This document shows positions 25,276 to 34,295 of a stretch of 54,015 bases of DNA, piece after piece. A program made the translations under genes and the position numbers. The number at the start of each line of letters is the position of its first letter. Within the stretch, counting starts at the first letter, position 1. Source of the stretch: CAUPWF01 sp036656615 (lineage in GTDB: Bacteria > Bacillota > Clostridia > Lachnospirales > Lachnospiraceae); assembly GCA_036656615.1 (NCBI GenBank), contig JAVXHY010000014.1, positions 1 to 54,015 on the forward strand, given 5' to 3'. The notes under the pieces were generated by a model. The model was given only the letters and a program-made list of their open reading frames with translations, had not been told where the DNA came from and did no database searches.

Positions 25276-28200
25276 TAAACGAATAGATTAGTTTTTCTTT
25301 TACTTTCTTTCCAGTAAGCTGCTGTAATGCGGTTGCATAATAGTCTAGTTGTGATTGATATCGCTGTTTTAATTCCTGGGGATGTTTCACATAATCCGTC
25401 TTATAATCTAGGACGACCCATTCTCCATCTTCTTCAAAATAGGCATCAATGATTCCTTGTACAAGCAACATTTCATCACTTTTTTGGTTATATATATTCT
25501 CTGCCGATGTTCCGATTACAAAAGGCTGTTCTTTATAAAATTGATTTTTTATACTGGCTTTTTTCATCCGTTTTCCTATATCCGATGTTAAAAACAAATA
25601 GATATCTTCTATTTCCACTGATGAAATCATTTCTTTCGTTAAAATTTCTTCCTTCAGAAACGATTCCATTACTTCTGACAACTGTTCTTTATTATAGTCA
25701 ATTCCAAAATCTATTTTTTCCAGAATTTTATGATATATCGTACCTCGATATGCCCCTTTCAATTCTTCTTTTGGCAGTAAGAACTTAGGTAGTAATGGAA
25801 TCACCTCAGGTTCTTTATTCATGATTTCTCCGGATTCTTCTCCTAGATATGCACGTTTTTTTAATTCGGATACTGTAAATTTCATTTTAAAATGTTGTTC
25901 ATTTTCATAGGAATAGGAAAATGACAATTGCTCTTCTAACTGATTTTTTAATGCACAATCATATGTTTTGTTTAAATCTATATGATGTAACATTTCTTCT
26001 GTAATCTTTCCAGAAACTTCCTCGGCCCATTCTCCCGTCACTAAGTCTTCCATCTGAATGTAACGGACAACCATTGGTATGTTTTCTTTATACAATGGAT
26101 TTGAGAATGGTACCATCATATTATATTTTTCCCAAATTTCATCAAAACTCCGATTACGAAGTAAGGCCGGCAACACCCAATCATAATAGCAGTTTGATTT
26201 TGTCAAGGTAGTATAAGTAAGGTCTCGTTCCTTCTGCCATTTTAAAGCATTCATACTTTGCAGTTTTTTTTCAAATTTGGAAATCGTTCCAATAGTAATA
26301 AGCTTCTCCTTTGCTCTAGTAAGTGCCACATATAATATACGAAGTTCTTCTCCTCTATTTTCTAAAGACACTTGTTTTTGAATGATTTTCTTTATAAGAG
26401 TTGGAGACTTCGTACGCCTTTCTATGTCGATTGCATCTATTCCAATCCCCAAGTCCGGATGAATTACAATACTTCCCTGTGCCTCCTTATTGTTAAAGAG
26501 TTTACTCATTCCTGCAACAAACACTACCGGAAATTCTAATCCTTTGCTTTTATGAATACTCATTAAACGCACAGTATTGTCCTTTTCACTGGATATATTT
26601 GCCTCTCCATAATCTATTTCATATTTCTTCAGCTGTTCTATATATCTCACAAAATTAAATAATCCTTTATAACTTGTTGTTTCAAAGGATATTGCCTTTT
26701 CTACCAACATATCTACATTTGCTTTTCTTTGTTCTCCACCAGGCAATGCAGCCACATAATATCCATAGCCTGTTTGTTCCATGATTCTCCATAGCAGTTG
26801 ATGAATAGCCGTATAAGGCACCGCCAGTCGAAAGCCTTGTGCCTGTTCCAGAAATGCACAAAGCTTAACCCCAATTGGGGATTCCTTTTTTTCCGTTGCA
26901 TAAGCCATCACTGCTTCATGAAATTTCAAATGAAGATACGAGCTTTTGATGTGAGCCAATTCTTCCGAAGTAAGACCTCCAAACATAGAACTTAATACTG
27001 CGGTCAAAGGTAAGTCCTGTCTTGGATTGTCTAGTATTTTCAAATAGTCCAAAAGCAAGGCGATTTCTCTGGATTCAAAGTAGCCCTCCTTGCTTCCAGT
27101 ATAAGTAGGTATTCCTTCTTTATTTAAAACTTTGGCAAACACATCCGTCCATCCTTTTAAACTTCTTGTTAAGATTACAATATCACTATATCGGATTCCT
27201 CGGTATGTTCCGGTCTTTTTATCCAGTACCTGATGAGAATGGACTAATTCCTTAATTCTTCTTGCTACTGCCCGTGCTTCTAATTCACGACTTGTTTCAT
27301 CTGTTTCCACTTCTTCCAATGAGCTTTTGGTATCTACTAATAAAACTTCCGTTTCATTTCCAGGACGTGCTTCATAATCAGCACCTACATACAAGGCTGC
27401 TTTGTCATCATATTCAATTCCCCCCATTTTCTTCGTCATAATCTGTTTGAAAATAAAGTTCACACTATCTAATACTTCTCCCCTGCTTCGGAAATTTTTA
27501 TGTAAGTCTATTCTTTGCTCTAAACTGTCTTCTGTAGAATAATGGTAGAATTTCTCCATGAAAAGCTCCGGTCTTGATAATCGAAATCTATAGATACTTT
27601 GTTTCACATCCCCTACCATAAATATATTATGTCCACCTTGACTTGTTTGGGATACACTAGTTAAGATAGCTTCTTGAATCAAGTTGCTATCTTGATACTC
27701 ATCAATCATTACTTCTTTAAATCTACGCTGATATTCCTTGGCAACTGGTGATGGTACCAGCTCTCCATCGTCCCTCCGTGTGAGAATACGAAGGGCAAAC
27801 TGTTCCATATCTCCAAAATCGATTATATTTTTCCTGGCTTTTTGGGCAGCAAACGCTTCCGAAAACTGTATGACTAATCTGCACAGAACTTCAACTGTAT
27901 TTTGACTACTTTTCATATCTTTCCTTAATTCTTCCGGAGACTGATAAAAATACAATTCATTTATAGAATCTATTGTATTTTTTGCTTGACTGCGTAAATT
28001 TTTTACAAGATCTGCAAGCTCTGGCAAAACAGTTTTGCTGCGATTAGAAGCTAACCGTTCCCAGTTTATATTTTGAAATTGTATATATAATTCTTGATAA
28101 TCTTCTGCCGCTTCCATTTTCTTTAATAATGAAAGATCCGACTGTATTGCAGACAGATACATAATTGGCCCATTTTCCTGATAACAGACATTCATTCCAA

Positions 28201-28894
28201 GCTCTAAATCGTTGATTGCGTCTTTGATTCCGTCCCTTATGTAAGACAAGCCCAACTGTAAAAATGGCAATTGTTCCATATCTTTCACATTGGATACTTG
28301 GTAGACCTTTCTGCAGTTATCAAGCCACTTTTCAGGATCTAGATTACTTTTGGAAAATTCATAAAGCTGTAAAATAAGCTCTTCAATTTTCTTATCATTT
28401 TTTCCTGTGGCAAAGCACTCTACAAATGCCAGGAAATCTTCTGTCCCTTCTTCATAACCATCTTCTATTACTTGCAGCAGCACATCATGCTTTAGAAGCT
28501 TCAATTCTCCCTCTTCTGCTATACGAAAACTAGGGTCTAAATCAATGGAATGGAAATGTTCTTTTATGACCGAAAGACAAAAACTATGAATGGTTGTAAT
28601 TGACGCATTATGCACTAATGTTGCCTGTTTTTGCAAATGTTCATTTTCCGGATGTTGTTCCAATTTCTTCTCAATAGCATCTCGAATTCTCTCCTTCATC
28701 TCTGCCGCTGCGGCTTCTGTATATGTTACAACGAGGAGGTTATCCACATCTATGGGATTTTCTTCTGTAAGTCTATGGATAATACGTTCTACCAAAACTG
28801 CTGTTTTCCCCGATCCGGCTGCTGCAGATACCAAAATATTTCTATTCCGCAGTGAAATAACTTGTTGCTGTTCCTTGGTCCAACTTACTCCCAT
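25250..28894 (-). CDS. addA: ATP-dependent helicase/nuclease subunit A
   Basis: AddA is the helicase-nuclease subunit of AddAB, which resects double-strand breaks for RecA. 1214 residues: UvrD-type motor with Walker A AAAGSGKTAVL near residue 30, motif II region MIDEYQDSN, GDVKQSIYRFR, LMSIHKSKGLEFPVVF and LYVALTRAKEKL. The C-terminal RecB-type nuclease domain has VVLDYKTDYV with the catalytic Asp and Lys. GGGAGGAG precedes the ATG, which overlaps the end of addB by 10 bases. Length is normal for the family. Confidence 0.96.
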   Translation of the reverse strand: MGVSWTKEQQQVISLRNRNILVSAAAGSGKTAVLVERIIHRLTEENPIDVDNLLVVTYTEAAAAEMKERIRDAIEKKLEQHPENEHLQKQATLVHNASITTIHSFCLSVIKEHFHSIDLDPSFRIAEEGELKLLKHDVLLQVIEDGYEEGTEDFLAFVECFATGKNDKKIEELILQLYEFSKSNLDPEKWLDNCRKVYQVSNVKDMEQLPFLQLGLSYIRDGIKDAINDLELGMNVCYQENGPIMYLSAIQSDLSLLKKMEAAEDYQELYIQFQNINWERLASNRSKTVLPELADLVKNLRSQAKNTIDSINELYFYQSPEELRKDMKSSQNTVEVLCRLVIQFSEAFAAQKARKNIIDFGDMEQFALRILTRRDDGELVPSPVAKEYQRRFKEVMIDEYQDSNLIQEAILTSVSQTSQGGHNIFMVGDVKQSIYRFRLSRPELFMEKFYHYSTEDSLEQRIDLHKNFRSRGEVLDSVNFIFKQIMTKKMGGIEYDDKAALYVGADYEARPGNETEVLLVDTKSSLEEVETDETSRELEARAVARRIKELVHSHQVLDKKTGTYRGIRYSDIVILTRSLKGWTDVFAKVLNKEGIPTYTGSKEGYFESREIALLLDYLKILDNPRQDLPLTAVLSSMFGGLTSEELAHIKSSYLHLKFHEAVMAYATEKKESPIGVKLCAFLEQAQGFRLAVPYTAIHQLLWRIMEQTGYGYYVAALPGGEQRKANVDMLVEKAISFETTSYKGLFNFVRYIEQLKKYEIDYGEANISSEKDNTVRLMSIHKSKGLEFPVVFVAGMSKLFNNKEAQGSIVIHPDLGIGIDAIDIERRTKSPTLIKKIIQKQVSLENRGEELRILYVALTRAKEKLITIGTISKFEKKLQSMNALKWQKERDLTYTTLTKSNCYYDWVLPALLRNRSFDEIWEKYNMMVPFSNPLYKENIPMVVRYIQMEDLVTGEWAEEVSGKITEEMLHHIDLNKTYDCALKNQLEEQLSFSYSYENEQHFKMKFTVSELKKRAYLGEESGEIMNKEPEVIPLLPKFLLPKEELKGAYRGTIYHKILEKIDFGIDYNKEQLSEVMESFLKEEILTKEMISSVEIEDIYLFLTSDIGKRMKKASIKNQFYKEQPFVIGTSAENIYNQKSDEMLLVQGIIDAYFEEDGEWVVLDYKTDYVKHPQELKQRYQSQLDYYATALQQLTGKKVKEKLIYSFTLKETIEL

Positions 28895-31800
28895 GATGTC
28901 TCCTCCCTCATTCGTTCTATAATCTCATCTTTTTTCATTTTCTTTAGCTTTCGATATTCATACCCTTCTATTTTCATATCAAATCCACATATATCCATAT
29001 ATTTACAATAATCACAACCAGTCTTTACTCCCAGCTCATATGGATTAGCTTCCACCTCACCATCTAATATTTGGGAACTGATTGTTTGAATGGTTTTTTT
29101 TGTGAAGGTTGTCATGATCTCAAACTGCTGGTCGGTAAGGGTTTTAGATGTCTGGGATAAGGTTTCATTCTTATTTCTTCCCACTGGAATAATCATAGAA
29201 TTAGCAAGGAAATCCTTATCCAAATGACGTATTACCGTCTCACTTTCATTTACTAATCCATCCAGCTTTAATTCTTTTAAGATTGCTTCTTGAAGAAGTG
29301 TTTCATCTGATATCTTATCCACAATTGGATCTTTTATCTGATAATAAAAAATTCCGGCTGGTATCACCTTTTTTTGTGGTTGTTTTTCCTGTTCCATCTT
29401 CATTGCTTCGCTTAAATAAACAACTAACTGCAATTGTAATCCATGATAAAGAGAAACCAAATCAAAGGCTTTGTTTCCGGTCTTGTAATCCACTACTTTT
29501 ACATATACTTGCTCATCTTCTTCATAGGTATCCACTCGATCGATCTTTCCATTTCCAAAGGAGACCTCATAACCGGATGGTGTAAAATCCCCTTTTTCTA
29601 ATTGTATCGTGAGTGCCCATATGGTACGACCCATCAAGCGTTTGATTCTGGTTATCATATATGCATTGCGTGCAGAACTTTGGAGTACCGTGCTGCCATA
29701 AGCTTCAATGCTAGTTTCCACACATTCTTCTACCCATTGTCGCTTTAAGTCTTCTGGCAGCGTCGTCCATTGATAGCCCTCTTGTTCTATTTTATTTGCA
29801 TACTCTTCCAAAGCCTTGTGAAATACATTTCCCATATCAATGGCTTCAAAAGCATATTCTTCTCTTTCCCGAAGATGCAGTCCATAGGTCATAAAATGAG
29901 CGAATGCACAGGACGAGAATTGTTCCATTCTAGATACACTTGCTTTCTCCATCTTCTCATAAAGTTTTCTTGCAACTTCTTTCGACAGCTTATCTGTTGG
30001 TTTTTTATAAAAACTTGCTTTTACAATTTCAATTACTTGCTTCGCCCAGATTGGGTTATTTCTATACCAAAGAAATAATTCCATCCATTCATTTCCCAAT
30101 GGCTGACTTTTGTCACGTAAACCTTCAATCAAATAATTCATTGCCGTTTCTTCTGTTAGCTCAATTTCTTTCATGGACTTTTGTTCCTCGTCACAAATCT
30201 TCATTTGTGGATACAACTTTAGAATCTCCGATATTAAATATGCAGGTCTCATATTTTTCCCATCCGCTGAAACCTTACTATATGATAAATATAGCTTTTG
30301 GGTCGGTTTTGTTAAATTCAAATATAAATAAAATTTCTGAATATAAATCTGCTCCTTTGCACTTGGTGCCAATCTCAGAGAAGCTAATTCAAACTGCTCT
30401 CTGTCTCTATCGGAAATCAATCCATATTTATTCTGATTTCCCGGAATCCATGCATCATTTATACCAAGAAAAAACAAAGCTTTTACACCTTTCAGCCTGG
30501 TACGTTCTATATCTCCTACTACTACCTGATCAATGCCCGGTGGAATAATACCCACTTTAGCCTCTTCAATTCCAGCATCTAATAAATCACAATATTCTTT
30601 CAACGGAATTTCTTCTTCTCCCAGCAATTCTACAAATTGATCAAAAAGATCAATCACAATACGATAAATTTGAGCATACTCTTTGGCAAGAGAGTGTTCC
30701 CCTTCTGCTTGAAACCATTCTTCCTGCTGCTTCATCTTTTGCTGCATTTCCTCTTTAACCAAGAAGTCATACAATGCCACCGTAATCGTTCTTACCGTCT
30801 TCTTTCTTTGCTTTAGCACCTGAGTTATTGAACATAAATGTTCTACAAATCGTGCCCGTATATCATTGATCTGCTCTAATTCTTCTTCCTTTGTAGCTTT
30901 GGAACTGTAATTCCATTGTGTCTGCCATTTTTTCATTCCTTTTATTCCAAATTCCACTACATAATTCTCCACCCGATCTATTTCTTCATTTGTAAAGAAA
31001 GTCAGTCCTGTTCGTAAAAAACGAAAGACACTCTCATATGTATAATTCTGTTCAATCATAAACAAAAGACTTCTTATATACTCCACAAAGGAATTCAATA
31101 AAATACTTCTCTTGTAATCCATAAAAACTGGAATTTTAAACGTTTGAAACGTATTCTCTAAGTGTTTTGCATAGCTGTCCATATCACTGACAATTAGTGC
31201 AATGTCTCTATAGCGATATCCTCCACTTCGAACCAAGCTCCTGATCTGCCTTGCAGCAAATACTGTTTCCTCTACCGGATTCTTTACCATATGAATAGTA
31301 ATCGCCTTTTGTTCTTCCACATATTGCTTCTTTGAGTATCGAAACAGCTCTGATTCTAAGAATCCCAAAGCTTTATTATCTCGAAATCGGTAAACCGGTT
31401 TTTGAAATAGGCAGACAGGTTCCTGTATTTCCACCCCTTCTGACTTTGCTATGTTCAATAAATTGCATACCGTCTCCTTGCTAAATGCAAAAAGTTGAAG
31501 TTTGTTTTTTAATATATATGGGTCTTCCTCACCGTCCATGGTGATTGAAATCCATACTTTTTCGCAGATTCCCAGTAATTCTTTTAATAATTTATGTTGA
31601 ATCGGGGTGAATCCTGTGAATCCGTCTAGCACAATCACGCTGTTTTTCAACATCTTTGAGGTATTCACTACCTCACTAAGTACTTCCAAAAGCTCCTCAG
31701 CAGTAATATAGGATTCTTCCAAATAGCTTCTGAAATTATGGTAGATAACAGAAAGATCTTGCAGCTTCCAATATAGTCCAGATGCTTCTCCTACATATTC

Positions 31801-32229
31801 CATCATGTGCTGCAATTCCTTTTCTCTAATATCATATTGCGTAAATTCTGACAATACCGATTTCACTTCACTTATATAACCCAATTTCTTTAAATTCTTA
31901 CTCAATACCTTTAATTCAGATTCATGATCTTTGGCTAATTTTCTCAGAATAAAATTCTTCCCCACATCATCTAGTACGGTTTTTTGTTTTTGTCCAATTT
32001 CTTCAAATACACGATATGCCAAGCGGTTAAAGCTTAAGACATCCACATTTAAAATTCCTTTGTTGGGATGTCTTAAGACCAACTCTTTCTGGGTCTGCAT
32101 GGTAAATTGTTCTGGAACAAGTATGATATAGTTCTTATGAGGATATTTCATGGATTCTTTAATAATATGTTCATATAAATAATGGGATTTTCCGGAACCG
32201 GAATTACCAAAAATAAATTGTAAGGACAT
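28885..32229 (-). CDS. addB: ATP-dependent helicase/deoxyribonuclease subunit B
   Basis: Partner of AddA; recognises Chi and cuts the other strand. 1114 residues: N-terminal FGNSGSGKS P-loop (the motor is helicase-inactive in this subunit), a long middle region, and a C-terminal nuclease with VVDYKTGNKAF. Four Cys for the [4Fe-4S] staple are visible: one in SSCAFAHF about 320 residues from the end, and CDYCKYMDIC near the C-terminus. ATG at 32229 has AAGGAAAA before it and gives the standard MSLQFIFGNSG start. It precedes and overlaps addA, the usual order. Confidence 0.95.
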   Translation of the reverse strand: MSLQFIFGNSGSGKSHYLYEHIIKESMKYPHKNYIILVPEQFTMQTQKELVLRHPNKGILNVDVLSFNRLAYRVFEEIGQKQKTVLDDVGKNFILRKLAKDHESELKVLSKNLKKLGYISEVKSVLSEFTQYDIREKELQHMMEYVGEASGLYWKLQDLSVIYHNFRSYLEESYITAEELLEVLSEVVNTSKMLKNSVIVLDGFTGFTPIQHKLLKELLGICEKVWISITMDGEEDPYILKNKLQLFAFSKETVCNLLNIAKSEGVEIQEPVCLFQKPVYRFRDNKALGFLESELFRYSKKQYVEEQKAITIHMVKNPVEETVFAARQIRSLVRSGGYRYRDIALIVSDMDSYAKHLENTFQTFKIPVFMDYKRSILLNSFVEYIRSLLFMIEQNYTYESVFRFLRTGLTFFTNEEIDRVENYVVEFGIKGMKKWQTQWNYSSKATKEEELEQINDIRARFVEHLCSITQVLKQRKKTVRTITVALYDFLVKEEMQQKMKQQEEWFQAEGEHSLAKEYAQIYRIVIDLFDQFVELLGEEEIPLKEYCDLLDAGIEEAKVGIIPPGIDQVVVGDIERTRLKGVKALFFLGINDAWIPGNQNKYGLISDRDREQFELASLRLAPSAKEQIYIQKFYLYLNLTKPTQKLYLSYSKVSADGKNMRPAYLISEILKLYPQMKICDEEQKSMKEIELTEETAMNYLIEGLRDKSQPLGNEWMELFLWYRNNPIWAKQVIEIVKASFYKKPTDKLSKEVARKLYEKMEKASVSRMEQFSSCAFAHFMTYGLHLREREEYAFEAIDMGNVFHKALEEYANKIEQEGYQWTTLPEDLKRQWVEECVETSIEAYGSTVLQSSARNAYMITRIKRLMGRTIWALTIQLEKGDFTPSGYEVSFGNGKIDRVDTYEEDEQVYVKVVDYKTGNKAFDLVSLYHGLQLQLVVYLSEAMKMEQEKQPQKKVIPAGIFYYQIKDPIVDKISDETLLQEAILKELKLDGLVNESETVIRHLDKDFLANSMIIPVGRNKNETLSQTSKTLTDQQFEIMTTFTKKTIQTISSQILDGEVEANPYELGVKTGCDYCKYMDICGFDMKIEGYEYRKLKKMKKDEIIERMREETSWE

Positions 32230-32284
32230 CTTAATTTTCCTTCTTTCTGAATTTGAATTTGAATTTTTCATGTAATTTGTTTAT

Positions 32285-32313
32285 AGTGTATCATGTAAGA
32301 AATCGTAAAACAA
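32285..32313 (-). promoter_or_regulatory. Probable promoter of addB-addA
   Basis: Minus strand: TTGTTT (32308-32313), 17 bases, TACACT (32285-32290) with an extended TG. It lies 56 bases before the addB start. Matches are moderate. Confidence 0.45.
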
Positions 32314-32341
32314 GCAGTTCCTTCTCCTTACAGCCACGTAA

Positions 32342-32378
32342 AAAAGCGACAACCTACATTCGCCAGGTCATCGCTTTT
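32342..32378 (-). terminator. Terminator of the dapF-like gene
   Basis: A 14-bp stem with two G-T wobbles (AAAAGCGATGACCT against AGGTTGTCGCTTTT), a 9-base loop and flanking T6. It starts 3 bases after the dapF stop. A/T runs on both sides suggest it could work in both directions. Confidence 0.88.
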
Positions 32379-32381
32379 CTT

Positions 32382-33239
32382 CTATATCGCACGTAATTTT
32401 TCTACAAATTCACTTCCTAATGTAATGGTTCCAATATAAGAAACATCTCCCGTCATATATGCCTGCCACTCTTCATTAATCTCTACCTGAAGTTCTCCAC
32501 CTGGCATATAAACAGTCACTCCACTATTTGTTTTTCCTAATTTATAAGCAACACCTGCTGCTGCACAGGCACCACTTCCAGAAGCAATGGTATAACCTGC
32601 ACCACGTTCAAATATTTCGATTGCAATATGATCTCGATCAATCACTTTCATAATCTGAGTATTAATCCGATTCGGAAAAAATCTGGCACATTCGGAATAG
32701 TTACCAATTTTGCACACCAATGGTTTGGATATTTCTTTCATGGGAATTACACAATGAGGATTCCCTGTTGATACACATGTTACTGGATAAAGTGTTCGTC
32801 CAAACACCATATCTTCATTAATAACTTCTCTTCTTTCTCCTACAACCGGAATCTCATCACTCCAAAAGCTTAATTTCCCCATTGAAATTCTAATCCGGTT
32901 TCCTTCTTCATTCAAATAAGTAACGTCTACAGATCCCAATACCGTCTGAATATTAAAATGCTTCTTCTGCACATAACCTGCATCTTTTAAATACTTTGCA
33001 AAAATACGTACTCCATTCCCACTGCTTTCAGATTCACTTCCATCTGGGTTTAAAATTTGTACAAACAGGCCATTCTCTTTGAAAATAGGACCCACCAATA
33101 TTCCGTCTGAACCTGCTCCAAAATTTCTATTACAAATTAATTTCGTATTTTCTTTTGTTAATTTCAACTGATTCTTATTTGGATCAAATATAAAATAGTC
33201 ATTTCCCAAGCCATCATACTTTTCTAAAATTACCTTCAT
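32382..33239 (-). CDS. DapF-family protein lacking both catalytic cysteines
   Basis: 285-residue member of the diaminopimelate epimerase family. The substrate-binding frame is present: GLGNDYFIFD, FGAGSDGILVG, NPDGS, STGNPHC, RINTQ and ERGAG. DapF works by two cysteines: Cys73 in a CGNG motif and Cys217 in an ACGSG motif. Here these read SSGNGVR (Ser73, codon at 33021-33023) and ASGSGAC (Ser220, codon at 32580-32582), and the usual GET Glu is Tyr216. Classical epimerase activity is therefore doubtful. It may be a paralogue with another activity, or a variant lineage enzyme. Start 33239 is set by GGAGGAG. It stands alone, divergent from an AraC gene. Confidence 0.85.
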   Translation of the reverse strand: MKVILEKYDGLGNDYFIFDPNKNQLKLTKENTKLICNRNFGAGSDGILVGPIFKENGLFVQILNPDGSESESSGNGVRIFAKYLKDAGYVQKKHFNIQTVLGSVDVTYLNEEGNRIRISMGKLSFWSDEIPVVGERREVINEDMVFGRTLYPVTCVSTGNPHCVIPMKEISKPLVCKIGNYSECARFFPNRINTQIMKVIDRDHIAIEIFERGAGYTIASGSGACAAAGVAYKLGKTNSGVTVYMPGGELQVEINEEWQAYMTGDVSYIGTITLGSEFVEKLRAI

Positions 33240-33290
33240 ACTTATCTCCTCCATTATTCTCTATAAAATATTCAATATCTTTATCATATC

Positions 33291-33350
33291 AAGCATTATT
33301 TTAAATTAATATATAAATAATGCTTTCTATATTGCAAATAATGCTCTATA
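33291..33350. repeat. Three AAATAATGCT-type repeats between dapF-like and araC
   Basis: An inverted copy AAGCATTATTTT (33291-33302) and two direct copies, AAATAATGCTTTCTATA (33315-33331) and AAATAATGCTCTATA (33336-33350), lie in the 153-base divergent gap. Spacing of the direct pair is 21 bases, two helical turns, as expected for AraC-type binding sites. Function is inferred. Confidence 0.5.
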
Positions 33351-33392
33351 CTACACTTATAACATTTTTAAATGAAGGAAGTGTGATCTATC

Positions 33393-34265
33393 ATGGTAAA
33401 TGAAAATTTAAAGTTAGATACACCCCAGCACAAATGGGGAAAAAGAGGCTATTTAAATAGTGAATTCAAAATATTTCACCTAATGGATTTATCATCGGAT
33501 GAATTCGAATATCATTACCACGATTTTGATAAAATTACAATCTTTTTAAAGGGAAAAGTAAGATATATCATTGAAGGGCGTGCCTATGATCTAGAACCCT
33601 ATGATATTGTCTTAATCAATCACAATGAAATCCACAAGCCCCTCATTGATAACTCTGTTCCTTATGAAAGAATTATCGTCTATATCTCCCCTAATTTTAT
33701 GGAAGCTTATAAAACGGCTTCCTATGATTTGAATTACTGTTTTGAGAAAGCTTATAAAGAACATTCCAGCGTACTGCGCATACATTCTCTAGAAAAGAGT
33801 GGATTATTTCAAATTACAACCACTTTGGAACATTCCTTTTCTGATACAGGTTATGCAAACGAACTTTATCGCCAAGTATTATTTTTGGAATTTATGATAC
33901 AATTAAACCGGGCTGCATTAAAGCAAAAACTGGAATATATTAACACTTCTTCCTGCAACCATAAAATAACAGAAATCATGAATTACATTAATGTAAATCT
34001 GACTTCTGATCTTTCTATCGAACACCTCTCAAAGATATTCTATATTAGCCGACATTACATGATGAGATTATTTAAATCTGAAACTGGTTATACCATTGGC
34101 AATTATATTACTCACAAACGGCTTACACTTGCAAACCAAATGATGCAAAAGGATATTCCCATGACACAAATCTGCTTCGATTGTGGATTTAAAGATTACT
34201 CTACCTTTTATCGTGCCTATAAAAATCTTTATCATAAATCGCCCCAAAGCACACACCTCATATAA
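33393..34265 (+). CDS. AraC-family transcriptional regulator with cupin domain
   Basis: 290 residues. N-terminal cupin-like sensor (about 25-130, HYHDFDKITIFLKGKVRY, PYDIVLINHNEIHKP) typical of carbohydrate-sensing AraC proteins; C-terminal double helix-turn-helix (about 190-288) with LSIEHLSKIFYISRHYMMRLF and ICFDCGFKDYSTFYRAYKN. The final Gly-x-Ser-Pro motif reads HKSPQST. It is a single gene on the plus strand, divergent from the dapF-like gene and convergent with hflX. No sugar transport or catabolic genes are adjacent, so its regulon is unknown; the dapF-like gene is the nearest candidate target. Confidence 0.88.
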   Translation: MVNENLKLDTPQHKWGKRGYLNSEFKIFHLMDLSSDEFEYHYHDFDKITIFLKGKVRYIIEGRAYDLEPYDIVLINHNEIHKPLIDNSVPYERIIVYISPNFMEAYKTASYDLNYCFEKAYKEHSSVLRIHSLEKSGLFQITTTLEHSFSDTGYANELYRQVLFLEFMIQLNRAALKQKLEYINTSSCNHKITEIMNYINVNLTSDLSIEHLSKIFYISRHYMMRLFKSETGYTIGNYITHKRLTLANQMMQKDIPMTQICFDCGFKDYSTFYRAYKNLYHKSPQSTHLI

Positions 34266-34295
34266 CATGGGGTTAGGAACCTTGGGGACTATTTG

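Noticed and set aside
29940..30548. 202-codon plus-strand open frame inside addB
   Set aside because: It lies wholly antisense to a clearly coding addB, has no recognisable domain, and its length follows from the composition of the opposite strand.
32230..32270. Hexamer repeat (AATTTG) upstream of addB as a CRISPR-like or regulatory array
   Set aside because: Three short copies of a low-complexity hexamer only; no spacers, and the addB start beyond it is well supported.
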